Source: Martinezella multihospitum
Lineage (GTDB): Bacteria; Pseudomonadota; Alphaproteobacteria; Rhizobiales; Rhizobiaceae
Length of the DNA: 64,000 nucleotides
Direction of reading: 5' to 3'
NCBI RefSeq assembly: GCF_900094585.1
Contig: NZ_FMAG01000002.1
Location: 915,760 to 979,759 of the forward strand
Shown here: one piece after another, positions 28,047 to 37,211 of the stretch
Layout: every line of letters begins with the position of its first letter
Position numbering within the stretch: the stretch's first letter is position 1
The notes under the pieces: model-generated
What the model saw: only the letters and a program-made list of their open reading frames with translations
Databases searched by the model: none
Told to the model about the DNA's origin: nothing
Program-made: the position numbers and the translations under genes

Positions 28047-28703
28047 ATGGCCCCCGCAAACGCTGCCGTTAAAATCCCCTTGGAAATGCCTGCCGTGGAA
28101 AAGCGCGTGCGCAATCGTGCCGCGACCCAGCAAGCGATCCTCGATGCTGCCAAGCGGCTGCTGGCGGAGGAGGGGTTCCAGAATTTCGGCATCAATGCGG
28201 TTGCCCGCGGTGCTGGCTGCGACAAGCAGCTGATCTACCGTTACTACGGCGGCTTGAACGGCCTTGTGGAAGCGATCGGCGCTGATCTCGGCAGCTGGGT
28301 CACCGATCGCATTCCCGACGATACCGGCGGCATGTTCCTTTTGACCTATGGCGATCTGATGGAGCGGCTTTCGCTGCTATTTCTCGAAGCCTTGCGCGCC
28401 GATCCCCTCATGCGCCGCATCGTCGCCTGGGAGGTCTCCGAAAACAGCGAGCAGGTGCGCCGGCTGTCCGAGGCGCGCTCCAAAGCGCTTGCCGGCTGGA
28501 TCGAACGCATGCGCGGCTCGCTGGTGCCGCCCAAGGGCGTCGATGCCCAGGCGGTCAATGCCATGATCTTTGCTGCCATTCAGCACATCGTCCTAGCCGC
28601 AGCCGTCAGCGACCAATGCGCCGGTCTTGCCCTGAAAAACGGCAAGGACTGGGAGAAGGCGGCAACCGCCTTGAAGCGGATCGTGCGCGGCGTTTACGGC
28701 TGA
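28047..28703 (+). CDS. TetR-family transcriptional regulator
   Basis: A 218-residue regulator. The N-terminal helix-turn-helix is RNRAATQQAILDAAKRLL with GINAVARGAGCDKQLIYRYYGGLNGL, the normal TetR signature; the C-terminal half is a helical ligand-binding and dimerisation domain. No obviously adjacent transporter or enzyme identifies its target, since the neighbours are an acetyltransferase upstream and small membrane proteins downstream. The ligand is unknown. Confidence 0.88.
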   Translation: MAPANAAVKIPLEMPAVEKRVRNRAATQQAILDAAKRLLAEEGFQNFGINAVARGAGCDKQLIYRYYGGLNGLVEAIGADLGSWVTDRIPDDTGGMFLLTYGDLMERLSLLFLEALRADPLMRRIVAWEVSENSEQVRRLSEARSKALAGWIERMRGSLVPPKGVDAQAVNAMIFAAIQHIVLAAAVSDQCAGLALKNGKDWEKAATALKRIVRGVYG

Positions 28704-28752
28704 TATCGGCCATCGGGCAGGGGATATCCACAGGCCCGCTCCGCCGTTAACC

Positions 28753-28820
28753 TTAACAAATGGTTTACATTGCGCCGTAGCGGTTAACTCGTCACTGTTA
28801 GAAGACGATTAGTTAACCAT
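28753..28820. promoter_or_regulatory. Cluster of TTAA sites, possible CtrA binding region
   Basis: TTAA, seven bases, TTTA at 28753-28767 is one mismatch from the CtrA consensus TTAA-N7-TTAA. Further GTTAAC at 28783 and TTAACCAT at 28813-28820 lie between it and the small membrane protein gene. The call is tentative. Confidence 0.3.
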
Positions 28821-28833
28821 CAAGCGTGCTGTC

Positions 28834-29007
28834 ATGGGGTTGAGACCCGCTAAATTAGTGTTTCTCGTTACGGCGGTGATGTTCTTTGCCGTGCTCGCAC
28901 TAGATATCACGCTGCCGGCAATGGTGTTGAGCGCCATGGCGCTGTCGAACTGGCTCGTCCTTTCGGCTGGCACGACGCAATATCCGCGTCGAAGAGGTAC
29001 CGCATGA
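28834..29007 (+). CDS. Small two-helix membrane protein
   Basis: A 57-codon frame from ATG 28834 to TGA 29005-29007, below usual length cut-offs. It has two hydrophobic stretches (about residues 7-23 and 28-45) and a basic tail (YPRRRGTA). Its stop overlaps the start of the next gene (ATGA), which supports it being real and coupled to the DUF6105 gene. No ribosome-binding site is obvious and no family is recognised. Confidence 0.5.
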   Translation: MGLRPAKLVFLVTAVMFFAVLALDITLPAMVLSAMALSNWLVLSAGTTQYPRRRGTA

Positions 29008-29339
29008 AGTGGTTGTTGATTTGCTGGGCCGCCCCCGTCTCGTTTCTCGGGGCATGGTATTATTTGTCGTATTACGACATGAGCTTCGGCATCTTCATGC
29101 TGACGCGGCAGATGCACGATCTGGTCTTCGATATCTACGGCAAGATCCTCGGCATTCCGCCCGAGACCATTCCGCCGCTGGTGGCGCGTGCCATCGCTTT
29201 CGACAGCCTGCTGGTCTTTGCAATCTACGGCTTTCGCCGCCGGGCAGCCATCATCGGATGGTGGAAGCGCCGTCAGGAGGCGTCCGGATCGAGCAAGGCG
29301 GCCCTGCCGAGGGCCGACAGCCTGTCCAAGGCCCCTTGA
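29004..29339 (+). CDS. DUF6105 family membrane protein
   Basis: A 111-residue protein with an N-terminal membrane segment ([22 protein letters not shown]) and a second near residues 63-80, then a basic C-terminus. The pattern [24 protein letters not shown], seen in two parts, is what I recognise as the rhizobial DUF6105 family; its function is unknown. The last 67 bases overlap the 3' end of ruvX on the opposite strand. Confidence 0.7.
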   Translation: MKWLLICWAAPVSFLGAWYYLSYYDMSFGIFMLTRQMHDLVFDIYGKILGIPPETIPPLVARAIAFDSLLVFAIYGFRRRAAIIGWWKRRQEASGSSKAALPRADSLSKAP

Positions 29340-29770
29340 AGAATGAAGCTTGCCGCCGCCGAGTCGATGCGCTCGGCGCGCTTGGCACGCGAGACATCCA
29401 TTTCCAGCAGCGCTCGCTCGGCGGCAACCGTCGAAAGCCGCTCGTCCCAGAAGATAAAGGGAAGGGCGGTCTTTTCCGACATGCTGCGCACGAAGGCGCG
29501 GGTTGCCTGAACGCGCGGTCCGGCAGAGCCATCCATATTCATCGGGAGCCCTATGACGAAGGCCGCGACCTTTTCCTTCCCGGCGAAGGCGAGCAAGGTT
29601 TCGGCATCCTGCGTGAACTTCACCCGCTTGATCACCGGGCGCGGCGTGGCAAAGCGCCGCCCGAGATCGGACATGGCAAGCCCGATCGTCTTCGTGCCGA
29701 GGTCGAGGCCGGCAATCGGCTGACCGGGCAGGAGCATCACGGCTAGATCTTCGATGGTCAGCGTCGTCAT
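29273..29770 (-). CDS. ruvX: Holliday junction resolvase-like RuvX/YqgF
   Basis: A 165-residue RNase H-fold nuclease implicated in recombination and in 16S rRNA 5' end maturation. The fold opens with [17 protein letters not shown], carries the [15 protein letters not shown] block, and has [14 protein letters not shown] then [14 protein letters not shown], which provide the acidic site. The start at 29770 aligns with the family; the frame extends to 29848 without a signal. Its 3' end overlaps the convergent DUF6105 gene by 67 bases. Confidence 0.9.
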   Translation of the reverse strand: MTTLTIEDLAVMLLPGQPIAGLDLGTKTIGLAMSDLGRRFATPRPVIKRVKFTQDAETLLAFAGKEKVAAFVIGLPMNMDGSAGPRVQATRAFVRSMSEKTALPFIFWDERLSTVAAERALLEMDVSRAKRAERIDSAAASFILQGALDRLSALGRAALLDPDAS

Positions 29771-29887
29771 CAGGGTCTTGCTCCTGTCAAAACAAATTGA
29801 AGTCCTAACCGCTTTTCTTTGTTGCGGTTTGAGATATTTCCTAGACACCAGCCTTCCATTTCAAATCAAGTCATAAGGAGAAATCCA

Positions 29888-30598
29888 ATGAAGATCACCT
29901 GGCTCGGCCACTCCGCTTTTCGCATTGAAACGGCCACGGCAAAAATATTGATCGATCCTTTCCTGACCTATAATCCTTCCTTTGCCGCCGCCGGCCTCAA
30001 CATCAAGGATGCCGCCGCCGGTGTGACCCATATCCTGCTGACGCACGGCCATGCCGACCATGTCGGCGATGCGGTTCAGATCGCCAAGGACACCGGCGCG
30101 GTCGTTCTCGCCAATGCCGATCTTGCCTCCTGGCTCAGCACCAAGGGTGTGGAGAAGCTGGAAATGGGCAATACCGGCGGCACCGTCGGCCTCGGCGGCT
30201 TCTCGGCCACCTTCACCAATGCGCTGCATTCTTCCGCCCAGATCACCGAGGATGGCGTTTCCCACGCGCTTGGCAATCCAAACGGGCTGATGCTGCATTT
30301 CGATGACGAGCCGACGCTGTTCCATATGGGCGATACTGACATCTTCTCGGATATGGCCCTCATCAACGAGCTGCATCAGCCCGATATCGGCATCCTGCCG
30401 ATCGGCGACCGCTTTACGATGGGCGGGGCCGTGGCCGCACTTGCCTGCCAGCGCTTCTTCAACTTCAAGACCGCCATTCCCTGCCATTACGGTACGTTCC
30501 CGATCATCGACCAGACCCCGGAAAAGTTCATTGCCGGCATGGAAGGCTCGAAGACCGCGGTTGCCGCACCGAAGGTGGGCGAGAGCGTTTCTGCCTGA
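29888..30598 (+). CDS. UPF0173 family metal-dependent hydrolase
   Basis: A 236-residue metallo-beta-lactamase-fold protein. It shows [15 protein letters not shown] at the start, the metal motif [22 protein letters not shown] and the late [15 protein letters not shown] typical of UPF0173. The family has putative hydrolase activity, substrate unknown. ATG at 29888 follows ATAAGGAGAAATCC, a strong site. gatC begins 67 bases downstream. Confidence 0.9.
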   Translation: MKITWLGHSAFRIETATAKILIDPFLTYNPSFAAAGLNIKDAAAGVTHILLTHGHADHVGDAVQIAKDTGAVVLANADLASWLSTKGVEKLEMGNTGGTVGLGGFSATFTNALHSSAQITEDGVSHALGNPNGLMLHFDDEPTLFHMGDTDIFSDMALINELHQPDIGILPIGDRFTMGGAVAALACQRFFNFKTAIPCHYGTFPIIDQTPEKFIAGMEGSKTAVAAPKVGESVSA

Positions 30599-30636
30599 CG
30601 ATACCCGTTGCGTATGGCGGGCATGGTCTTTATAGC

Positions 30637-30654
30637 GATAGGAAAAATCCTATC
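30637..30654 (+). promoter_or_regulatory. Short hairpin just before gatC
   Basis: GATAGGA and TCCTATC form a seven-pair stem around AAAA. It ends next to the gatC ribosome-binding site, so it could affect translation start or be part of the leader. Confidence 0.35.
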
Positions 30655-30665
30655 CGGAGAGTGCC

Positions 30666-30953
30666 ATGTCCGTCGATCTCGCCACTGTCAAACGCGTCGC
30701 CCATCTCGCCCGCATCGCCGTCAATGAAGACGAAGCGCAGCGGATGATGGGCGAGCTGAACGGCATTCTCGGCTTCGTCGAGCAGCTCTCCGAAGTGAAT
30801 GTCGATGGCGTCGAGGCCATGACCTCGGTTACGCCGATGGCAATGAAGAAGCGTAGCGACGAAGTCACGGACGGCAACAAGGCCGCCGACATCGTCGCCA
30901 ATGCGCCGAATACCGATCAGAATTTCTTCCTGGTGCCCAAAGTCGTCGAATAA
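30666..30953 (+). CDS. gatC: Glutamyl/aspartyl-tRNA amidotransferase subunit C
   Basis: A 95-residue small subunit of the GatCAB complex that amidates Glu-tRNA(Gln) and/or Asp-tRNA(Asn). It opens [17 protein letters not shown] and ends with the conserved [20 protein letters not shown] region and FFLVPKVVE. It contacts GatA as a chaperone-like wrap. A CGGAGAG site precedes the ATG, and gatA starts 57 bases downstream. Confidence 0.95.
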   Translation: MSVDLATVKRVAHLARIAVNEDEAQRMMGELNGILGFVEQLSEVNVDGVEAMTSVTPMAMKKRSDEVTDGNKAADIVANAPNTDQNFFLVPKVVE

Positions 30954-31010
30954 CGGTTCCTTCGAGCCTTTCCGACCCGTTGCCCAATTCCAGATCTGAA
31001 GCGAAACAAA

Positions 31011-32492
31011 ATGAGCGAACTGACCAGCCTGACCATTGCCGAAGCCCGCGACAAGCTGCGCGCCAAGCAGATTACCGCCACCGAACTGACCGAGGCCTAT
31101 ATCTCGGCGATCGAGGCGGCCAATGCTCAGCTCAATGCCTACGTGAAGGTGACGCCGCAAAAGGCGCTAGCAATGGCCAAGGTGTCGGACGCCCGCCTTG
31201 CGGAAGGCAAAGCCGGTGCGCTGGAAGGCATTCCGCTGGGGATCAAGGACCTGTTCGGCACGGAAGGCATTCATACGCAGGCCTGCAGCCACATCCTGGA
31301 CGGTTTTGAGCCGCACTATGAATCGACCGTCACGCAGAACCTCTGGAACGACGGCGCGGTCATGCTCGGCAAGCTCAACATGGATGAGTTCGCCATGGGC
31401 TCGTCCAACGAGAGCTCTTATTACGGTCCGGTCATCAACCCATGGCGCGCCGAAGGCTCGAACCAGCAGCTCGTTCCGGGCGGCTCGTCCGGCGGTTCGG
31501 CCGCTGCCGTTGCCGCGCATCTCTGCGCCGGCGCGACTGCCACCGATACCGGCGGCTCCATCCGCCAGCCGGCCGCCTTCACTGGCACCGTCGGCATCAA
31601 GCCGACCTATGGCCGCTGCTCGCGCTGGGGCATCGTCGCCTTCGCCTCGTCGCTCGACCAGGCAGGACCGATCGCTCGCGATGTGCGCGATGCCGCTATC
31701 CTCCTGAAGTCGATGGCAAGCGTCGATGCCAAGGATACCACCTCTGTCGACCTGCCGGTGCCGGATTACGAAGCCTCGCTCGGCCAGTCGCTGAAGGGCA
31801 TGAAGATCGGTATCCCGAACGAATACCGCGTCGACGGCATGCCGGAGGAGATCGAGACGCTCTGGCAGCAGGGCATCGCGTGGCTGAAGGACGCCGGCGC
31901 CGAGATCGTCAACATCTCGCTGCCGCACACGAAATATGCGCTGCCGGCCTATTATATCGTCGCGCCCGCCGAAGCCTCCTCGAACCTCGCCCGCTACGAC
32001 GGCGTTCGCTACGGCCTGCGCGTCGACGGCAAGGATATCGTCGACATGTACGAGAAGACGCGCGCTGCCGGCTTCGGCCAGGAAGTGAAGCGCCGCATCA
32101 TGATCGGCACCTATGTTCTCTCGGCCGGCTACTACGACGCCTATTATCTGCGCGCCCAGAAGGTTCGCACGCTGATCAAGCGCGATTTCGAGCTGGCCTT
32201 CAACGCCGGCGTCGACGCTATCCTGACGCCAGCTACGCCATCTTCGGCCTTCGGCATTGCCGACGAGGATCTCGCTTCCGATCCGGTGAAGATGTACCTG
32301 AACGACATCTTCACGGTGACGGTCAACATGGCCGGTCTCCCCGGCATCGCCGTCCCCGCCGGCCTCGACCCGAAGGGCCTGCCGCTCGGCCTGCAGCTCA
32401 TCGGCAAGCCGTTCGAAGAAGAAACCCTCTTCAAGACCGCCCACGTCATCGAACAAGCCGCCGGCAAGTTCACGCCGGCGAAGTGGTGGTAA
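31011..32492 (+). CDS. gatA: Glutamyl/aspartyl-tRNA amidotransferase subunit A
   Basis: A 493-residue amidase-signature enzyme that releases ammonia from glutamine for transamidation. The catalytic Ser-cisSer-Lys triad is visible as K79 in [12 protein letters not shown]159 in [14 protein letters not shown], and nucleophile S183 in [13 protein letters not shown]. Length is typical. It pairs with gatC; gatB lies about 5.6 kb downstream after a set of unrelated genes. Confidence 0.96.
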   Translation: MSELTSLTIAEARDKLRAKQITATELTEAYISAIEAANAQLNAYVKVTPQKALAMAKVSDARLAEGKAGALEGIPLGIKDLFGTEGIHTQACSHILDGFEPHYESTVTQNLWNDGAVMLGKLNMDEFAMGSSNESSYYGPVINPWRAEGSNQQLVPGGSSGGSAAAVAAHLCAGATATDTGGSIRQPAAFTGTVGIKPTYGRCSRWGIVAFASSLDQAGPIARDVRDAAILLKSMASVDAKDTTSVDLPVPDYEASLGQSLKGMKIGIPNEYRVDGMPEEIETLWQQGIAWLKDAGAEIVNISLPHTKYALPAYYIVAPAEASSNLARYDGVRYGLRVDGKDIVDMYEKTRAAGFGQEVKRRIMIGTYVLSAGYYDAYYLRAQKVRTLIKRDFELAFNAGVDAILTPATPSSAFGIADEDLASDPVKMYLNDIFTVTVNMAGLPGIAVPAGLDPKGLPLGLQLIGKPFEEETLFKTAHVIEQAAGKFTPAKWW

Positions 32493-32510
32493 GCCAAATC
32501 CTCTTGAGAC

Positions 32511-32551
32511 CTATGACCGCGCCGATCATGATATGGTCGGCGCGGTCATAG
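32511..32551 (+). terminator. Large perfect palindrome after gatA
   Basis: Arms CTATGACCGCGCCGA and its perfect complement form a fifteen-pair stem with an eleven-base loop, 18 bases after the gatA stop. There is no T-run, so it is either a rho-assisted or stability hairpin for gatCA messages, or a repeat remnant. Confidence 0.5.
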
Positions 32552-32723
32552 GAAAGCACGGTATCCGCTGAATTCTTGATGGAATAGTCACCGCACTTCA
32601 TATGTGAGCGTCTACGGGCTTCTCGCTTACGTATACAACCCATGACTGATCCCTTGTCCGCGAAGCCGGATGCGCTCAGCGATATAGTTTTGTCGCGCGC
32701 GTAATTCGAAAAGCTATCCAGGA

Positions 32724-33875
32724 TCAATCAGGTGACGGTACCTCGATCTCATGTTTCTTCAAGCTATGCATAATGAACGGCGTTAGCTTTGTCGTTATTA
32801 GGCCAGCCATCTTTTCGATGGTCTCTTTTCCTAAGACTTCGCCCTCTTTTACCCCACAGTTTGCGAATGCAGACGCCACAGCTTCTCTTAGGACGCGGTC
32901 TTTTTCGCTCTCAAAGTGGCGTTTTAACGCGCCTGGTATAACGGAGGCAAAAGCTTGTTGCATGCCCTCGCTTGATGTCATCTGGTAGTCATAAATTGCT
33001 TCAATCTCGTCGGCTGTAAAATTTAGTTCAACTTTGAGGTCGATTGTTTTCCCTGAAGAAGGATCGAGGGAATAGCAACGGTTGATCTGCTTGCCTGCAT
33101 AATTTCGACCAAGACATACGACGGCACGGTGCACACCAAAATATTCGACGTATGCCAAAATCAGTCCCGTTTTCGGATTTGCCCCAACGGCAACGCAATG
33201 AAGTGGCACACCGGGTGGCCGACCGAACACTATGTCGGACGCGTGATAGTAACCAAAGCAAGGTTCAGCCTTGATATCTCTCAAATAGCTGATCGCATCA
33301 GTACATTGACCGGCGGGGAGGCCCGCGCTGTGTGCGAGGGCAAGCGCGGATTTTACGATCGATCGCCCCGCCACTTCGCCGCCAATGCCAAGATCATGTT
33401 GGACCAAACCTTGAGGGTAAGAGGTCGAAATCTTTGCGCCGGCCAAGATCTGATTAATCGGGAGCGCAGGATGTTTTCTACGCAAGCCTCGCAGCATTTT
33501 GTGGGCTTCTTCGATCGTTCGAGCTTTGATTTCTATCGCAATGCCATCTGAAGTTTCCGCTTGTGAAAAGGACGGATGCGATGGCACAAACCCTCCTTTC
33601 GCCCTCAGTATTAGCTGCTCGCCTGCAGTTGTTGTTACTCTAAGATCCGGCGTGGTACCTCTTTGCCGCTTGACGCCAAACAGCAAGCGCAAAGGGTTCA
33701 ATTGTGAAATCAGCTCTCCATCCCATGTCCGCCCAGCACCGCTGTTGCAAGGTCTGCATATGAAGTCCGTCGCCTCTCGCCGTCCGCCTATCGCTTCCGG
33801 TATTATATGCTCCTTAGTCTTTTTTTCTGCCGTGATCGGCTGATCGCAGATTGCACAAAGAGGTATCGCAGTCAT
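32724..33875 (-). CDS. HNH endonuclease domain protein
   Basis: A 383-residue protein with an N-terminal HNH-type zinc nuclease motif: CAICDQ (C7, C10), KEHIIPEAIGG (H23) and CRPCNSGAG (C40, C43, N44). The remaining 330 residues are unrecognised. The start is the ATG at 33875 with AGGGTGG upstream; a GTG at 33884 is possible. Base composition is visibly lower in GC than gatA and gatB, suggesting transfer. It follows the HEPN-like gene by 21 bases in the same direction, so the two form one unit. A defence or mobile-element role is an inference. Confidence 0.75.
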   Translation of the reverse strand: MTAIPLCAICDQPITAEKKTKEHIIPEAIGGRREATDFICRPCNSGAGRTWDGELISQLNPLRLLFGVKRQRGTTPDLRVTTTAGEQLILRAKGGFVPSHPSFSQAETSDGIAIEIKARTIEEAHKMLRGLRRKHPALPINQILAGAKISTSYPQGLVQHDLGIGGEVAGRSIVKSALALAHSAGLPAGQCTDAISYLRDIKAEPCFGYYHASDIVFGRPPGVPLHCVAVGANPKTGLILAYVEYFGVHRAVVCLGRNYAGKQINRCYSLDPSSGKTIDLKVELNFTADEIEAIYDYQMTSSEGMQQAFASVIPGALKRHFESEKDRVLREAVASAFANCGVKEGEVLGKETIEKMAGLITTKLTPFIMHSLKKHEIEVPSPD

Positions 33876-33896
33876 GGTCGCCACCCTATTGCTGAA

Positions 33897-34691
33897 CTAG
33901 ATTCTGCCACCAACGTCCAAAAACATAGGGAGCGCGACGATGTTCGGTTTAGGCGCCCCCTCAATTGGTATTCGAATTTGCTCAATGTCATGCAGCGGCC
34001 TGGAAAATGCCTCCTCCATAAGATTGGAAATCAAGTAATAGAGAAGGTCATGGATCTGCTCATTTACCGAGTTCAATTCATCCATCGCGATCTCGCTGCC
34101 GCGCTTGATGCGCTCGGCGGAGGATAAGCTTGAGGTGTGGGCCACCACTTCGGCAATCTTCATAAAGATCGCATGGAAAACGAGCGCAGATCCGGCCTGG
34201 TAGAATGTGTTAACGGGATGCTGGGCAAGGTAAACTCTGCCTTCGGATGCATCTAGAATATCGACAGCTTCAGAGAGATTGATTTTGTCGTAGTGAAATG
34301 CGGTCTTGTCGCGGATAATACGAAGTGCGGCTGTTTTCGTGCCGAAATATTTTATGAGGCTATCTAATTTTTGCTTCTGATCGCCAGATAGATTTGAAAT
34401 CAAGGGATCGGGAGGATTGGCCTTCAAGAAGCGATCATCGATTATTTTCCATGTTTCAAATAGTTTTCCAGCAAGAAGCTGCATCACCGTCCACATTTGA
34501 GTTCCTTGTAGGCTGTCATGAAGATCGCCATCGCCGACACCGTTTAGACTGAACATCAGTAGACGGTTGAGAAAGGTCAACTCGTTGTGTGCATGCATAC
34601 AACCCACTAGTTGATTTCGCCTGGTGGCCGAAAGTGCGGTCAATGCCTCTTGATCGAGTTGTAGCTGAATAACTTGAAACTTAGCAGTCAT
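33897..34691 (-). CDS. Unknown protein with a HEPN-like RDKTAFH motif
   Basis: A 264-residue soluble, mostly helical protein of unknown function. RIIRDKTAFHYDK (R127, H133) matches the R-x4-6-H pattern of HEPN RNase-like domains, which are frequent in toxin and defence systems. The rest has no recognised motif. ATG at 34691 is preceded by GAGGG six bases upstream; ATG at 34697 would have no spacing. It is first in a two-gene unit with the HNH protein and shares its low GC. The HEPN link rests on one short motif only. Confidence 0.55.
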   Translation of the reverse strand: MTAKFQVIQLQLDQEALTALSATRRNQLVGCMHAHNELTFLNRLLMFSLNGVGDGDLHDSLQGTQMWTVMQLLAGKLFETWKIIDDRFLKANPPDPLISNLSGDQKQKLDSLIKYFGTKTAALRIIRDKTAFHYDKINLSEAVDILDASEGRVYLAQHPVNTFYQAGSALVFHAIFMKIAEVVAHTSSLSSAERIKRGSEIAMDELNSVNEQIHDLLYYLISNLMEEAFSRPLHDIEQIRIPIEGAPKPNIVALPMFLDVGGRI

Positions 34692-34888
34692 GTCCATCCC
34701 TCAGATTTCTATTGCACCAAGAATTCATGAAGCTTCCCTTCGACCCTAAGTTTTATAGCCTCCTTATCGCCGTCCGTCGCTGTTAGCTGTTGCGAATAAT
34801 CGCCATCACACTTTGGACCGAAATACGATCATAAATTGCAGCGAGCCGCTTGGTCTCGTCCTCTGCAACCGAATCGGAAGGTCTCTTC

Positions 34889-36892
34889 ATGCTCAAGCAA
34901 GTCACGGCGATCCTGCTCCTCAGCGTGTCATGCCCAGCGATATCGCTGGCGGCCGACAATGGGGCCATTCGATCCATTACCCTGTCCTCGGGCGGTCTGG
35001 CCCAGGTTTCGCGATCGGCCGATATCAATAGCGATGGCATGATCCGGATCGAGGTGCCGCTCGATCAGGTCGACGACATCCTCAAAAGCCTTGTGGTCAA
35101 CGGGTCCGTCGGCTCGGTGGCCGGCATGGCGCTGGCGGGGCCACAGCCTCTGTCGGAAACCTTCAAGGGCCTGCCGTTCAGCCTGGAAGCGCTTTCATCC
35201 GTGCCGTCGCTGCTGACATCGATGCAGGGTGCCAAGGTGGCGGTCACCAGCGGTGGCAAGACCGTTGAGGGAAACATTCTCGGCATCGAAGCGAGGATGG
35301 CCGACGAGAAGGCACCGACGACTTACCTGCTGACCGTTATCGATAAGGATGGGGCAGTGGAGACGCTGGCGCTTGGCCAAGATGCGTCCGTCCGGTTCGA
35401 CGATCCTGACGTGAGAGCAAAGCTCGCCAAGGCGACGGCGGCTATTGCCCGCGGCAAGAACGATCGTACCCGCGCCATCGATATCAAGGTCAATGGCGTG
35501 AAGAACAGCGGTGATATCAGTCTCACCTATGTCGTGCCCTCGCCGATCTGGAAAACGGCCTACAAGGTGGTCATCGATGGAAATAACAAGGCGCGCCTGC
35601 AGGCATGGACGGTGCTGGAAAATGCCAGCGGCGAGGATTGGAAGGGCATCAAGCTGACGCTGACCTCGGCCGAACCGGTGACGCTGAAGCAGGGGCTGCA
35701 CCAGCTTTATTGGAGGGAGCGGCAGGAAGTGCCCGTCAACACGGCGTCGAACAATGTTCCTGATCCTGATAGCGGCGATCTCTCCAACAGGCAGCGTCTG
35801 GCATCGGGCGCCGCGGCGCCCGCACCGGCAGGGGCAATGCAGTACGCGGCCAAAAGGGCAGCGGCTGCGCCGGCCTATGAGGCCGACGAATTGGCGCGGC
35901 CGGCAGAGCCGATGCAGGTTGCCGCCGGAAACCCGGCGGCCGCGACCGAAAGCGATATTTCCGCCACCTTCGAACTCCCGGGAGCCTACGATCTGGCCAA
36001 TGGCGATACCTTGTCGGTGCCGATCATGGATGCGGATGTGGAAGCCGACATGGTGGATATGTATCGGGCCGGCAGCGCCTACCGGAATCCCATCGCCGCC
36101 GTGATGCTGAAGAACACCACGGGCGTCAGCATGCCGGCGGGAATTCTGACCCTCTACGACAGCGAGACCGGCTATATCGGCGATTCCCAACTGTCTGCAC
36201 TGCCGAAGGACGACACGCGTCTCGCCAGCTTCGCAACCGATCGCAAGGTATCGATCAGCGAACAGCAGACGCCGACGGAGGAGATTGCCTCGCTGAAGGT
36301 TTCCGATGGCGTGATGAATGCCACCGTTAGATATCGCCAGACGACGACATACACCGTATCAGGCGCGCTCGACGGCGAAAGGACTGTTGTCATCGAGCAC
36401 CCGATCCGGGATGGCTGGTCATTCTCCTCGGCCGAAGGCTTCGGCAAGACGGCAACGCACCAGCGGCTGAAGGCGGTCGTGCCGGCGGGTGCGGAAAAAG
36501 TGCTGACGGCTGTCGACGAGCAGCTTCAGAGCAACAGCTACGCCCTCATCGATGTCGAGCCGGACATGCTGCTCGGGTGGTCGGCCTCGACCAATGACAA
36601 GGCACTCACGGACAAGCTTACAAATCTCGCCGACGCGCGCAAAAGGCAGGTCGCCATCCAGAACGAACTGGCGAGCCTCGATAGCGAAATCGAGAAAACC
36701 GTCAATGAGCAGGAGCGGATAAGGCGCAATCTCGGCGCCGTTCCTGACAATAGCGATCTGAAGAAGCGCTATTTGAAGGCTCTGGCTGACAGCGAGGATC
36801 AAATCGCCTCGATGAACGAACGGCGCGATACGGTGCAGCAGGAAAGCGATCGTCGCGGCGACAAGGTGACTGACATCATCAGGACGTTCTGA
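34889..36892 (+). CDS. DUF4139 domain exported protein
   Basis: A 667-residue protein with a signal peptide (MLKQVTAILLLSVSCPAISLA), a long beta-rich region and a C-terminal coiled coil (residues ~560-650, rich in ELASLDSEIEKTVNEQERIRR). DUF4139 typically contains the SYVVPSPIWKTAYKV-like block, here LTYVVPSPIWKTAYKVVID, and the LENASGEDWKGIKLTLTSAEP segment. Its function is unknown; it is predicted periplasmic or surface-associated. An alanine/proline-rich linker lies near residue 320. The start follows GGAAGG, and a clear terminator ends the gene. Confidence 0.82.
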   Translation: MLKQVTAILLLSVSCPAISLAADNGAIRSITLSSGGLAQVSRSADINSDGMIRIEVPLDQVDDILKSLVVNGSVGSVAGMALAGPQPLSETFKGLPFSLEALSSVPSLLTSMQGAKVAVTSGGKTVEGNILGIEARMADEKAPTTYLLTVIDKDGAVETLALGQDASVRFDDPDVRAKLAKATAAIARGKNDRTRAIDIKVNGVKNSGDISLTYVVPSPIWKTAYKVVIDGNNKARLQAWTVLENASGEDWKGIKLTLTSAEPVTLKQGLHQLYWRERQEVPVNTASNNVPDPDSGDLSNRQRLASGAAAPAPAGAMQYAAKRAAAAPAYEADELARPAEPMQVAAGNPAAATESDISATFELPGAYDLANGDTLSVPIMDADVEADMVDMYRAGSAYRNPIAAVMLKNTTGVSMPAGILTLYDSETGYIGDSQLSALPKDDTRLASFATDRKVSISEQQTPTEEIASLKVSDGVMNATVRYRQTTTYTVSGALDGERTVVIEHPIRDGWSFSSAEGFGKTATHQRLKAVVPAGAEKVLTAVDEQLQSNSYALIDVEPDMLLGWSASTNDKALTDKLTNLADARKRQVAIQNELASLDSEIEKTVNEQERIRRNLGAVPDNSDLKKRYLKALADSEDQIASMNERRDTVQQESDRRGDKVTDIIRTF

Positions 36893-36918
36893 TCGCCATG
36901 TCAGCGACACCTATTGGA

Positions 36919-36956
36919 GAGAGCCGCCTTGTCGGGCGGCTCTCGTCTTTGTTTTA
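36919..36956 (+). terminator. Intrinsic terminator of the DUF4139 gene
   Basis: GAGAGCCGCC with GGCGGCTCTC makes a ten-pair stem with a six-base loop, followed by GTCTTTGTTTTA. It sits 27 bases after the stop codon. Confidence 0.8.
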
Positions 36957-37211
36957 CCGATTATCCAGCTGCGCCCTCACCAGCTTCAGCCCCTTTTCCG
37001 TAATCCGGTAGGGATGGCCGTCGGTGGACCGGATGGCTTTCAGGCGTCTAAGCCTGCGGAAGAGTTCAATACCGAAATCGGGATAGAGCCAGCCGTCGCG
37101 TGTGTAGCAACTGGCGGTCTCGATTTTCTTTTTCTCGGTGCGTTCGAGTTCGATGCGCCCGCCCTGGGCGAGCAGGTGGAGAATGCGCTGTTCCGCGCGT
37201 GAAATATCCAT
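36954..37211 (-). CDS. YjhX family (UPF0386) putative toxin
   Basis: An 85-residue protein beginning MDISRAEQRILHLLAQGGRI and ending PYRITEKGLKLVRAQLDNR. The start and end closely match the E. coli YjhX family, described as a toxin acting on topoisomerase I when overproduced. In E. coli it is paired with YjhQ, a GNAT-fold protein. Here a GNAT gene (37512) lies 300 bases away but on the opposite strand, so pairing is uncertain. The start at 37211 is set by family length. It is convergent with the DUF4139 gene. Confidence 0.82.
   Translation of the reverse strand: MDISRAEQRILHLLAQGGRIELERTEKKKIETASCYTRDGWLYPDFGIELFRRLRRLKAIRSTDGHPYRITEKGLKLVRAQLDNR

Noticed and set aside
28780..28825. Replication origin or DnaA-box cluster at the GTTAAC repeats
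   Set aside because: No DnaA boxes are seen and the surroundings lack origin genes; CtrA-like sites are the simpler reading.
32470..32727. 85-codon leftward frame after gatA
   Set aside because: Runs over the palindrome and the gatA stop; no signal and no similarity.
32493..34888. Attachment-site repeats flanking the HNH/HEPN pair
   Set aside because: I compared both flanks by eye and found no shared direct repeat and no tRNA or integrase.
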